DNA from: Algibacter_G agarivorans
GTDB taxonomy: Bacteria; Bacteroidota; Bacteroidia; Flavobacteriales; Flavobacteriaceae
DNA: 64,000 bases
Direction of reading: 5' to 3'
Assembly: GCF_039543245.1 (NCBI RefSeq)
Contig: NZ_BAABJJ010000001.1
Span: forward strand, 62,001 to 126,000
This document shows positions 7,217 to 15,172 of this stretch, one piece after another. Every line of letters starts with the position of its first letter. The first letter of the stretch is position 1. The notes under the pieces are model-generated. The model did no database searches. It saw only the letters and a program-made list of their open reading frames with translations, and was not told the DNA's origin. The position numbers and the translations under genes are program-made.

Positions 7217-8845
7217 TTATTCCCCCAAAAACGGATACCTGTAATCTGTAGGCGTCACAAACGTTTCCTTTATCAATCGTGGGGACACCCATCTTAATAA
7301 GTTTTGCGCACTTCCTGCTTTGTCGTTCGTGCCCGATGCTCGAGCACCACCAAATGGTTGCTGACCAACTACGGCTCCTGTTGGTTTGTCGTTAATATAA
7401 AAGTTACCGGCACTGTTTTGTAATGCTTCCGTAGCTTGAGTAATCGCATATCGGTCTTTAGCTAAAATAGCACCTGTAAGGGCATATTCACTGGTGCCGT
7501 CTACCAATTGCAATGTTTCTACATAGTCATTATCTTCATAAACATAAATAGTAATCACTGGGCCAAATAACTCCGTGCACATGGTGGTGTATTTTGGATC
7601 TTTAGCTAGAATAACCGTTGGTTCTATAAAGTAACCTTTGCTCTTATCGTAATTCCCGCCAGCAATAATTTCCGCATCGGTATCAGCTTTTGCGCCATCA
7701 ATATATTTTGCTAGCTTGTCAAATGAACCCTCATGGATTACGGCAGTTATGAAATTGCTCATGTCTTCGGGAGACCCCATTTTAAATGATTTTAAATCCT
7801 CTAAAACATAATTCTTCACATCGCTCCATAGGCTCTTTGGAATATATGCACGGGATGCAGCACTACATTTTTGACCTTGAAACTCAAAAGCACCACGAAC
7901 TATAGCAGTGGCTACTTGTTTCACATTAGCTGATTTATGTGCAACAATAAAATCCTTTCCGCCTGTTTCACCAACTATGCGTGGGTAGGTTTTATAATTG
8001 TGTATGTTGTCGCCTATTTGTTTCCAAAGTTCTTTAAAGATGAACGTTGAACCCGTAAAATGCAATCCTGAAAAGTCGGGACTCGCCATAACCCTATTGG
8101 TAATCATAACCGGGTCGCCAAAAACCACATTAATTACTCCGGGAGGTACACCTGCCTCTTCAAAAACGTCCATAATAACTTTTGCGGAATACACTTGGCT
8201 ATCACTGGGTTTCCAAACTACTACATTCCCCATTAATGCCATACATGCTGGTAAGTTTCCGGCAATAGCAGTAAAGTTAAATGGGGTTACGGCATAGGTA
8301 AATCCTTCTAACGGACGGTATTCAACTCTATTCCAAGCATCACTTGTGCTTTCTGGTTGTTCCATGTAAATATCCGTCATAAACTGCACATTAAAACGCA
8401 AGAAATCTATAAACTCACAGGCAGCATCAATTTCAGCTTGATGAATGGTTTTAGATTGCGCAATCATAGTTGCGGCATTTATTTTCGCACGATAAGGACC
8501 AGCAATAAGTTCGGCAGCTTTTAAAAAGATAGCAGCACGTTGCTCCCAAGGCATTTGACTCCAAGATTTCCGAGCTTCTAACGCAGTAGAAATAGCGTCA
8601 TCAATATGATTTTGTTCAGCTAAATGATACGTTCCGACTACGTGTTTATGGTCATGTGGTGGCGACATCGTTCTGGTATTTCCAGTAGTTACATCTTTAC
8701 CGTTTATATATAAAGGCACATCAATTTTACTATTAAACATGTTTTTGTAGGTCTTAAGTACTGCATCACGTTCTGGTGACCCAGGAGCATAAGATTTTAC
8801 AGGTTCGTTTATAGCAATTGGTACGTTAAAAAAGCCTTTTCCCAT
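7217..8845 (-). CDS. pruA: L-glutamate gamma-semialdehyde dehydrogenase (1-pyrroline-5-carboxylate dehydrogenase)
   Basis: Second step of proline catabolism: NAD-dependent oxidation of glutamate semialdehyde to glutamate in the cytosol. 542 residues, the length of the monofunctional enzyme. The aldehyde dehydrogenase motifs are clear: TPFNFTAIAGN and VVWKPSDSQ (NAD binding), FTGSTFIFK, VGETGGKDF (catalytic Glu), FEFQGQKCSAASR (nucleophile Cys) and TELFGPVITIYVYED. The C-terminal QQPFGGARASGTNDKAGS is typical of P5C dehydrogenases rather than general aldehyde dehydrogenases. No putA/prodh gene is adjacent. ATG start at 8845, terminator downstream. Confidence 0.96.
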   Translation of the reverse strand: MGKGFFNVPIAINEPVKSYAPGSPERDAVLKTYKNMFNSKIDVPLYINGKDVTTGNTRTMSPPHDHKHVVGTYHLAEQNHIDDAISTALEARKSWSQMPWEQRAAIFLKAAELIAGPYRAKINAATMIAQSKTIHQAEIDAACEFIDFLRFNVQFMTDIYMEQPESTSDAWNRVEYRPLEGFTYAVTPFNFTAIAGNLPACMALMGNVVVWKPSDSQVYSAKVIMDVFEEAGVPPGVINVVFGDPVMITNRVMASPDFSGLHFTGSTFIFKELWKQIGDNIHNYKTYPRIVGETGGKDFIVAHKSANVKQVATAIVRGAFEFQGQKCSAASRAYIPKSLWSDVKNYVLEDLKSFKMGSPEDMSNFITAVIHEGSFDKLAKYIDGAKADTDAEIIAGGNYDKSKGYFIEPTVILAKDPKYTTMCTELFGPVITIYVYEDNDYVETLQLVDGTSEYALTGAILAKDRYAITQATEALQNSAGNFYINDKPTGAVVGQQPFGGARASGTNDKAGSAQNLLRWVSPRLIKETFVTPTDYRYPFLGE

Positions 8846-8996
8846 GATTATTGGTTTTTCATTATTGTATTTTCATTAAACACGGTACAAATTTACGAAT
8901 TATTAAATGATAATTTGAATTTTGCAGTTTTTAAAAGTGCGTTAAATTTTATTTATTTTTTGTAAGTTGCCAAAGCGTTTTAAGACTACGTTTTAT

Positions 8997-9719
8997 ATGT
9001 GTACAGTTACAATAATCCCCATTGGCAATAATGATTTTGTGTTAACCACAAATCGAGACGAAGCTCCAGACAGAGTATCACTAGTTCCAGATTTTTATAC
9101 TATCGACAACACCAAATTATTGTTTCCAAAAGACAAAATGGGAGGCACTTGGATTGGTGTAAGCGAAAAAAATCGAGTTGTTTGTGTACTTAATGGGGCT
9201 TTTGAAAAACACAAGCGACAATCGAGTTATAGAAAGAGTAGAGGTATCGTGGCTAATGATTTTATGATATCTAATGATATTGTTGCAACCATTGAGGCTT
9301 ATAATCTTGAAGATATTGAACCATTTACCATAGTTATTGCGGATTGGAATGCAACATTAAAGTTTTATGAATTGGTTTGGGATGGAAAAAACAAACATTT
9401 TATTGAATTGCCTAAAGACTCAAGAATATGGTCGTCTTCTACATTATATTCTGAAGGGATGATGAAGGAACGTCAGCAATGGTTTGAAAATTTTGAAGCG
9501 TTTAATGAATTAAATGCCGATTCTATATTAGAATTCCATAGTACTGCTGATGCCGATAATATGGATTATGGTGTAGTTATGAATCGTGGTTTTGTAAAAA
9601 CAACAAGTATTACACAAATTGAAAAACGAGGTAATGATGTTGACATGCGATATAAAAATATTGAAAACAAGATGGTAACCACTAAAACATTCAATCTTCC
9701 ACAGGTAGTCAATGGATAA
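8997..9719 (+). CDS. NRDE (Ntn-hydrolase-like) family protein
   Basis: 240 residues. The start is set by the family: members begin Met-Cys, and Cys2 becomes the N-terminal nucleophile after Met removal. The frame is open ten codons further up (from 8967), but ATG 8997 gives MCTVTIIPIG, followed by the name-giving N-R-D-E motif in VLTTNRDEAPDR and by GGTWIGVSE. The substrate is unknown; homologues include the eukaryotic TANGO2 protein. The 3' end overlaps the next gene by eight bases, which suggests translational coupling. Confidence 0.88.
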   Translation: MCTVTIIPIGNNDFVLTTNRDEAPDRVSLVPDFYTIDNTKLLFPKDKMGGTWIGVSEKNRVVCVLNGAFEKHKRQSSYRKSRGIVANDFMISNDIVATIEAYNLEDIEPFTIVIADWNATLKFYELVWDGKNKHFIELPKDSRIWSSSTLYSEGMMKERQQWFENFEAFNELNADSILEFHSTADADNMDYGVVMNRGFVKTTSITQIEKRGNDVDMRYKNIENKMVTTKTFNLPQVVNG

Positions 9720-10704
9720 TACAGGTATTATTTTAACATTGGCATATCCAGAGACTATTGTTATGGTTTCTGAAGAATGGTTTTCTCCGTATTTACGATT
9801 TATTGGGGTTGGAAAAAAAAATTATTTACGAGCAGGTCATGCCGCTTTGGTATTGATCGATAAAGAAACAGGCATTTTAGAATATCATGATTTCGGACGA
9901 TATATCACCTCTGAACCTAATGGAAGAGTTCGAGGTAGCGATACAGATAATGAGTTACATTTTCCTTTAAAAGCAGACATTGAAAACAATGACATTAAAA
10001 ATTTAGACAACATTCTAGAATTTTTAGGAACGCATCCAAAGCTTACACATGGTGAGGGTAAATTAGTAGCTTCGATTTGTAATGCGGTTAATTATAAAAA
10101 AGCACGAACCCACATTACCAAAATGCAAGAAAAGCATTTTATTAGATATGCAGCGTTTATAAAAGACGCCTGTAATTGTGCGCGTTTTGTAACGGATACT
10201 TTGATTGCTTCGGTAACAGATTCTAAAATGAAAAAGAATCTTGAAAACTCCAAATGGTTTACACCAAGTACTGTTGGTAATGTGTTACTTGCTGACACTG
10301 AAAACCATCCTTATGAAGTCTCAGAAACTGGAGTTATTTCAGAATTTAAAGGCTCTCAAAAAAGTGAAAATGTGCGCTGTTTTTTGGATAAACTGAAAGA
10401 CCATAAAGTCAATTTTGTTGGAACCTTAGAATCAAAACCTGTAGTTGATTTGCACAAAAAAGCACAATGGCTACCTGGTATTGCTGCTGGTGCTTGGTTT
10501 GAATTACATAAAACAGGACATAACTTAGAGTATCATTTTAAACGTATCTCACCCTATGGGAATATTGATGTGCATGATAGGTTTATTGTTGAAGACGATA
10601 CTTTTGATTATGATTTAGAATTCGAATTTATACATTATTCAAATTGTAAATTCTTTCATGTAAAGCAAAGTGGGAAAGTTTTTAGGTTTGAAAGAAAAGT
10701 TTAG
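9712..10704 (+). CDS. Conserved protein with papain-like H/C motifs (DUF6695-like)
   Basis: 330 residues, soluble. It overlaps the NRDE gene by eight bases. Two motifs are spaced as in permuted papain-like/NlpC-type folds: NYLRAGHAALVLIDKETG (His) near residue 42 and KDACNCARFVTDTL (Cys) near residue 155. The C-terminal 90 residues (WLPGIAAGAWFELHK, ISPYGNIDVHDRF) look like a separate beta-rich domain. From memory flavobacterial homologues following NRDE genes carry the name DUF6695. The peptidase-like reading is inference. The constant pairing with NRDE proteins suggests a shared pathway. Confidence 0.6.
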   Translation: MDNTGIILTLAYPETIVMVSEEWFSPYLRFIGVGKKNYLRAGHAALVLIDKETGILEYHDFGRYITSEPNGRVRGSDTDNELHFPLKADIENNDIKNLDNILEFLGTHPKLTHGEGKLVASICNAVNYKKARTHITKMQEKHFIRYAAFIKDACNCARFVTDTLIASVTDSKMKKNLENSKWFTPSTVGNVLLADTENHPYEVSETGVISEFKGSQKSENVRCFLDKLKDHKVNFVGTLESKPVVDLHKKAQWLPGIAAGAWFELHKTGHNLEYHFKRISPYGNIDVHDRFIVEDDTFDYDLEFEFIHYSNCKFFHVKQSGKVFRFERKV

Positions 10705-10759
10705 TTTTAACATTTAGCAGTATTTTAGGATTAGACATAACTATCAGGACATGAAGTTT

Positions 10760-11208
10760 TTATTCAATTGTTAAATCCTTTATTGTTTTTCCTAATCTTC
10801 CTTGATAAGTTCTACTTAAATTTAATTCACGTTTTACTAACCTTAAATTCGCTTTTTCTTTATGATATTCTCTAAATTCAGTTTTTAAATCTTTATTTGC
10901 AATTTCATTTGGTCCTCCTTCGATTTGCAATAATTCGATTTCTTTTACATTCAGTTTTTTAATTTCAATAAATCTATCTACAATTACAGAAAAAGTGTTC
11001 GGCTGTCGATGGTCTACATTTAATTCTTCATAAGTTAAATATTCGCCTGATTCTTGACATTTCACTTTACTTTTTTTAGCATTTTTCTTAAAATATTTTT
11101 GTTTTACGCTTATTAAGTCTTTTTGAATTGCTTGTCTACAAGCAATTCTAAATCTTGAAAATTGGTCTTTCGGTTTATTAATTCCTCAAATGTTGGACAA
11201 CGTGTCAT
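10760..11208 (-). pseudogene. HNH endonuclease-like protein with DUF3223-like tail, frameshifted
   Basis: From ATG 11208 the frame reads MTRCPTFEELIN, then breaks near 11177. The continuation in the next frame is NKPKDQFSRFRIACRQAIQ, then KVKCQESGEYLTYEELNVDH, running intact to 10760. The jump fits loss of four bases (one TAAT of a taattaat). The core C-x-x-S-G-x-x-x...N-V-D-H is HNH-like, and the tail (EFREYHKEKANLRLVKREL) resembles DUF3223 tails found on HNH proteins in accessory regions. Both cysteines of a zinc knuckle are incomplete. The upstream end abuts a dispersed repeat that recurs beside the TIR operon at 24.35 kb. Confidence 0.7.
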
Positions 11209-11285
11209 ATAATAACTTTTATTGATTATATCCAGTAAATAGGTCAGGATATAATGGGTTTTTTTGTGACTATTATCCTGTAAAA
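11207..11285. repeat. Dispersed ~78-bp hairpin repeat, copy A
   Basis: About three quarters identical (hand count, one 1-base gap) to 24348-24425. Both copies share taacttttatt, gtaaata, tcaggatat and a T-run. The inner part pairs as atatcc...ggatat around a 13-base loop. It begins at the start codon of the HNH pseudogene. Confidence 0.75.
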
Positions 11286-11402
11286 ACACTTTTTTATTAT
11301 TTCATCTTACGAACCTATCTCCTGTTAATCTTTTCGAGGAACAGTAACATAAACCTAAGCCAATTCTGGTCTAGCTCATAATTATTTGATACCCACCCCC
11401 TT

Positions 11403-12689
11403 TTATAGCGTTTTTAAAACAGTATTTACAGCTGCTATGGTAAAGTCTAAATCCTCGTAACTCAAAGCGTCTGTTATAAACCAAGTTTCAAAAGCACTAG
11501 GCGCAATATAAACACCTTCGTGAAGCATCCCGTGAAAGAATTTTTTAAAAGTATCATTATTACCTTTGGCTGCGGTTTCAAAATCTACAACATGGCCTTC
11601 ATCAAAATGTACAGAAATCATAGAACCTGTTCTATTAATGGTATGTGTAATATTATTTTCTATTAAAACTTTAGAAACTCCTTGATGTAGATATTCGGTT
11701 TTTTTAGCTAATCGATTAAAAATTTCAGCGTCATTGTTCAATTCCGTAAGCATGGCTAAACCTGCTGCCATGGCCAACGGATTTCCACTTAAAGTCCCCG
11801 CTTGATAAACAGGTCCCAATGGTGCTAAATGATTCATGATTTCATTTTTTGCTGCAAAAGCACCAACAGGCAATCCGCCACCAATCACTTTTCCGAAGCA
11901 AACAATATCAGCATGTATATTAAACAATTGTTGCGCCCCGCCTTTGGCTAAACGGAAACCAGTCATCACCTCATCAAAAACCAACAGTATATCATTCGCA
12001 TCACATAAATCTCTCAATCCTTTCAAAAAACCATCTTTGGGAGGAATACACCCCATATTACCAGCAACTGGCTCAATAATAATACAGGCTATTTCGTTTT
12101 TATTTGCATCAATCAACCCTTTCACATTTTCAATATCATTGTAACGCGCCAGTAAAGTATCTTTAGCAGTTCCTTTTGTTACTCCAGGGCTATTTGGTGT
12201 TCCAAAAGTACTTGCTCCACTTCCTGCTTGAATTAAAAACGAATCTGAATGTCCATGATAACAACCTGCAAACTTGATGATTTTATCTTTTCCGGTGTAG
12301 CCTCTAGCTAAACGCACGGCACTCATACAGGCCTCGGTTCCTGAATTCACAAAACGGATTTTATCAATATTTGGCACCATAGAAACAGCCAATTCTGCTA
12401 TTTGCGTTTCAATTTCTGTTGGCATGCCAAAAGACGTTCCTTTCTTAGCTTTTTCAACAACGGCATTTACTACAGGGGCATAAGCGTGTCCTAAAATCAT
12501 AGGACCCCATGAATTTATGTAATCAATTAAACGGTTTCCATCTTCATCATATAAGTAAGCGCCTTTGGCTTCTTTAACAAAAATAGGTGTTCCGCCAACA
12601 CCTTTAAATGCCCTTACTGGGGAATTTACACCTCCTGGAATTACTTTTTCTGCCTCAGCAAACAACGCACTGCTTCTCTTATAAATCAT
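11403..12689 (-). CDS. hemL: Glutamate-1-semialdehyde 2,1-aminomutase
   Basis: PLP enzyme of the C5 pathway, converting glutamate-1-semialdehyde to 5-aminolevulinate for tetrapyrrole synthesis. 428 residues, normal length. Diagnostic stretches include GGVNSPVRAFKGVGG at the N-terminus, VNSGTEACMSAVRLARG, FAGCYHGHSDSFL, VFDEVMTGFR and CFGKVIGGGLPVGAF with the PLP lysine, then YQAGTLSGNPLAMAAG. It is the last gene of a minus-strand run (14734 to 11403) with only three bases separating it from the glucosaminidase gene upstream. ATG start at 12689. Confidence 0.97.
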   Translation of the reverse strand: MIYKRSSALFAEAEKVIPGGVNSPVRAFKGVGGTPIFVKEAKGAYLYDEDGNRLIDYINSWGPMILGHAYAPVVNAVVEKAKKGTSFGMPTEIETQIAELAVSMVPNIDKIRFVNSGTEACMSAVRLARGYTGKDKIIKFAGCYHGHSDSFLIQAGSGASTFGTPNSPGVTKGTAKDTLLARYNDIENVKGLIDANKNEIACIIIEPVAGNMGCIPPKDGFLKGLRDLCDANDILLVFDEVMTGFRLAKGGAQQLFNIHADIVCFGKVIGGGLPVGAFAAKNEIMNHLAPLGPVYQAGTLSGNPLAMAAGLAMLTELNNDAEIFNRLAKKTEYLHQGVSKVLIENNITHTINRTGSMISVHFDEGHVVDFETAAKGNNDTFKKFFHGMLHEGVYIAPSAFETWFITDALSYEDLDFTIAAVNTVLKTL

Positions 12690-12692
12690 GAA

Positions 12693-13478
12693 TTAGTTTT
12701 TTGATGATGGTTTAACGACCAATACCTGTCCAATATTAAGAGCTGTATCATTTAAACCGTTTATGTTTTGAAGTTCTTTTACTGTAATTTTATATTTTCT
12801 TGAAATGGAATACAACGTATCTCCTTTTAATACCTTATATGTTGTTCGTTCTTGCGTTACAGGATTATCATATTTCACATAGTCATCGCCCATAACTTCC
12901 TTATCGTACGCATATAATTCATAACGTTCAATCAAGCTAACCAGCTTTTGCGGATATTTTCTATCTGTTGCATAACCAGCAGCTTTCAGGCCTTTAGCCC
13001 AACCTTTATAATCTTCCTTTTTTAATTTGAAAAGTTTTGAATACCGTTTTCGCTCTGTTAGAAACAAAGAATGGTCCCGAAACGAATATTTAGCATCTTT
13101 ATATTTCCTGAAACATTCTTGTTTTTTATCATCATCATGGTAAATCTTTTTACCCGTCCATTCATGACATTTAATTCCAAAATGATTGTTTGCCTTAACA
13201 GAAAGCCTTCCTTTTCCAGAACCAGACTCAAGAATACCCTGAGCCAAAGTTATACTTGCAGGAATACCGTATAGGCTCATCTCTTGTTGCGCAGTGCTTT
13301 TGTGAGTATCAATATAACGCTCGGTATTATTAGCGTAAACTTTAGGCGTTACTTTTTCTTCTTGTTTTACTTCTACTTGTTTTGAAGCATCTCTAGGTTT
13401 TTTAGTTACAATACCTTTTCTAGACTTGCAACTAAAAAGCAAACACCCAAAACAAAATAACAACAGTATTCTCTTCAT
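12693..13478 (-). CDS. Glucosaminidase-domain lipoprotein with LysM domain
   Basis: 261 residues. It has a lipoprotein signal with lipobox LLFSC at residue 17, then a basic linker. A mannosyl-glycoprotein endo-beta-N-acetylglucosaminidase (FlgJ-like) domain covers about residues 55-190, with ITLAQGILESGSGKGRLS holding the catalytic Glu and NNHFGIKCHEWTGK. A single LysM domain ends the protein (TYKVLKGDTLYSISRKYKIT, NIGQVLVVKP). It probably trims peptidoglycan at the periplasmic face of the outer membrane. It is co-transcribed with the ACC-deaminase-like gene (16-base gap) and hemL (three-base gap); the combination has no obvious functional link. Confidence 0.88.
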   Translation of the reverse strand: MKRILLLFCFGCLLFSCKSRKGIVTKKPRDASKQVEVKQEEKVTPKVYANNTERYIDTHKSTAQQEMSLYGIPASITLAQGILESGSGKGRLSVKANNHFGIKCHEWTGKKIYHDDDKKQECFRKYKDAKYSFRDHSLFLTERKRYSKLFKLKKEDYKGWAKGLKAAGYATDRKYPQKLVSLIERYELYAYDKEVMGDDYVKYDNPVTQERTTYKVLKGDTLYSISRKYKITVKELQNINGLNDTALNIGQVLVVKPSSKN

Positions 13479-13494
13479 TTAATTACTCAATTAA

Positions 13495-14406
13495 TCACTC
13501 AATTATTGGTAAACTTTTATTTTTTAAAACCACGTTCATACCATCTATACCTTGTAAGCCACCTGTGTGAATGGCTAAAATTTTGGAACCCTTAGGGAAA
13601 TAGTTCTTTTCTATTAAATCCATAATTCCATAAAGCATTTTACCAGTATAAACAGGGTCTAAGGGTATATCAAAATCTATTTTAAACTGATTGATAAACG
13701 TTACTAATTCTTCATTTATTTTAGCATAACCGCCAAAATGATAATCACTTATTAATTTCCAATTCGTTTGTCTTGCAAATTTACTAATATCTTGTTGTAA
13801 AAAGTCGCCTTTTAAGGCAGGAAAACCTAAAACTTGTTGACTAGGTTTTAAACAATTTATGAGTCCTGAAATTGTTCCGCCCGTTCCAACTGCACAACAG
13901 ATATAATCAAAAGTTTCATCATTATCTGTTAAAATTTCTTCGCAACCTTTTATAGCCAAACTATTTGTCCCGCCTTCAGGAATTAAATAGAAGTTTCCGA
14001 ACTCGTTTTTTAGCTCATTTAAAAAATCATCAGAAGTTTTATTTCTATACAATCCCCTTGAAACAAACTTAAATTGCATCCCGTTTTCCTTTGCAAAATT
14101 TAAGGTTGGATTTTCGGAAATCTTATCTCGTAACTCCTCTCCCCTAATAATTCCAATAGTTTTAAAACCCAAAATATTTCCAGCGGAAGATACAGCAGCA
14201 ATATGGTTTGAAAACGCCCCTCCAAATGTCAATAAGGTTTTAAAACCTGATTTTTCAGCTTGCAGAAGATTGTATTTAAGTTTTCTGTATTTATTCCCAG
14301 ACACAAACGCATGCAATTGGTCTTCACGTTTTATAAATAATTCTACACCGGTTTCTTTAGGAAGATTTACCAGTTCATTTACGGTATTTTCGAACTCAAA
14401 TATCAT
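13495..14406 (-). CDS. 1-aminocyclopropane-1-carboxylate deaminase / D-cysteine desulfhydrase family PLP enzyme
   Basis: 303 residues, tryptophan-synthase-beta fold. The PLP lysine is in VSGNKYRKLKYNLLQA, the phosphate-binding loop is AVGTGGTISGL, and TFGGAFSNHIAAVSSAG is the substrate-binding serine/asparagine stretch. The C-terminal LDPVYTGKMLYGIMD and AIHTGGLQGIDGM match the ACC deaminase/D-cysteine desulfhydrase group. The exact substrate cannot be settled by sequence; in flavobacteria these are usually annotated generically. The 5' end overlaps the upstream small membrane gene by 11 bases. Confidence 0.85.
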   Translation of the reverse strand: MIFEFENTVNELVNLPKETGVELFIKREDQLHAFVSGNKYRKLKYNLLQAEKSGFKTLLTFGGAFSNHIAAVSSAGNILGFKTIGIIRGEELRDKISENPTLNFAKENGMQFKFVSRGLYRNKTSDDFLNELKNEFGNFYLIPEGGTNSLAIKGCEEILTDNDETFDYICCAVGTGGTISGLINCLKPSQQVLGFPALKGDFLQQDISKFARQTNWKLISDYHFGGYAKINEELVTFINQFKIDFDIPLDPVYTGKMLYGIMDLIEKNYFPKGSKILAIHTGGLQGIDGMNVVLKNKSLPIIE

Positions 14407-14734
14407 ACGTGCGAAGGTACTTCAAAAAAGCCCATAATGGGCGATTATTGATATATTCTAAATTATTTTCATTGAAATAAGCTTCTCTTTCAAATGAAAT
14501 ATTCTTATAGGCCTTATGCCATTTTTTATACTGAATTAGTCTTATTAAAAATTCGAATATATAGCATACATAAAAGGGTATTATCAACAATTCTATTTGT
14601 TGTCTTAAATGAATTTTCTCATGGTTTATTAAGACACGATTAGCTTTCAATGGCTTGGATTTTAAAAAAACAAAAGGAAAAATGGTCATTCCCGTATATC
14701 CTTTGGGTACTAAATATTTCGAAATAAAAATCAT
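14396..14734 (-). CDS. Small membrane protein with HExxH motif
   Basis: 112 residues, first gene of the operon that ends in hemL. An N-terminal hydrophobic stretch (MTIFPFVFLKS) is followed by INHEKIHLRQQIELL. H-E-K-I-H is the zinc-binding pattern of gluzincin peptidases. A membrane helix pair comes next (IIPFYVCYIFEFLIRLI) and then FEREAYFNENN, where a downstream Glu could be the third ligand. The gene is too short for M48 or M56 proteases, so catalysis is only a possibility. It overlaps the next gene by 11 bases. Confidence 0.6.
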   Translation of the reverse strand: MIFISKYLVPKGYTGMTIFPFVFLKSKPLKANRVLINHEKIHLRQQIELLIIPFYVCYIFEFLIRLIQYKKWHKAYKNISFEREAYFNENNLEYINNRPLWAFLKYLRTYDI

Positions 14735-14786
14735 AATTTAAAGGGTTTCAAAAATCAATCCAAATAATAGTATCTTTGTTTTTATT

Positions 14787-14803
14787 GCCACGAATTCACA
14801 AAT
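14787..14803 (+). repeat. Left arm of decayed GxxExxY cassette 3
   Basis: gccacgaattcacaaat is the approximate inverse of the arm at 14849-14865 (14 of 17 bases). Internal near-repetition (cacgaatt, cacaaatc) has a period of eight. Confidence 0.6.
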
Positions 14804-14806
14804 CTT

Positions 14807-14872
14807 ATGATTAATAAATATACCGAAAACAAGCTTTTAAAAGTAATTATTCGTGTATTCTTGGCTAAATAG
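14807..14872 (+). pseudogene. N-terminal remnant of a GxxExxY gene
   Basis: Only 21 codons remain: MINKYTENKLLKVI followed directly by codons that belong to the right arm. The first 14 residues match the start of intact family members (compare MYNKITENIIGATI in the copy at 644), so a large internal deletion has joined the gene's start to the right-hand repeat arm. No G-x-x-E-x-x-Y signature or catalytic core survives. Confidence 0.55.
14849..14865 (-). repeat. Right arm of decayed GxxExxY cassette 3
   Basis: attcgtgtattcttggc, the inverse of the arm at 14787-14803 with three mismatches. It lies 13 bases upstream of the DUF5522 gene's TTG start. Confidence 0.6.
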
Positions 14873-14878
14873 CAAAAA

Positions 14879-15046
14879 TTGAAAAAAATAATCCCCATTG
14901 AAGAAGGCGATTACTACCTAACACCTGAAGGTTATCGCTGTTTTACCGAGCAATACCACTTAAAACGTGGCTATTGTTGCGAAAGCGGATGCAGACATTG
15001 CCCATACGGATATAACAAAGCAACCAACTCCATTAATAAAAAATAG
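14879..15046 (+). CDS. DUF5522-type small Cys-rich protein
   Basis: 55 residues, below the size most ORF scans report. Contains YYLTPEGYRCFTEQYHLKRG then YCCESGCRHCPYGY, the conserved C-x7-14...C-C-x-x-x-C-x-x-C-P pattern of DUF5522 proteins, which looks like a small metal (probably zinc) site. The start is TTG at 14879; there is no in-frame ATG. It sits immediately after the remnant GxxExxY cassette and upstream of hutU. Function unknown. The family is widespread in Bacteroidota, often as a stand-alone protein. Confidence 0.8.
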   Translation: MKKIIPIEEGDYYLTPEGYRCFTEQYHLKRGYCCESGCRHCPYGYNKATNSINKK

Positions 15047-15172
15047 ATTTGGATATTATGTTAATGACATATAGAATTAAAGTCGCGAACACCTACCACC
15101 GTGTAGATATTCGCTTCCCATAGTTAACACTAATTTACAGGACAAATTAGTAGTAATTAAAATATTCATAAA

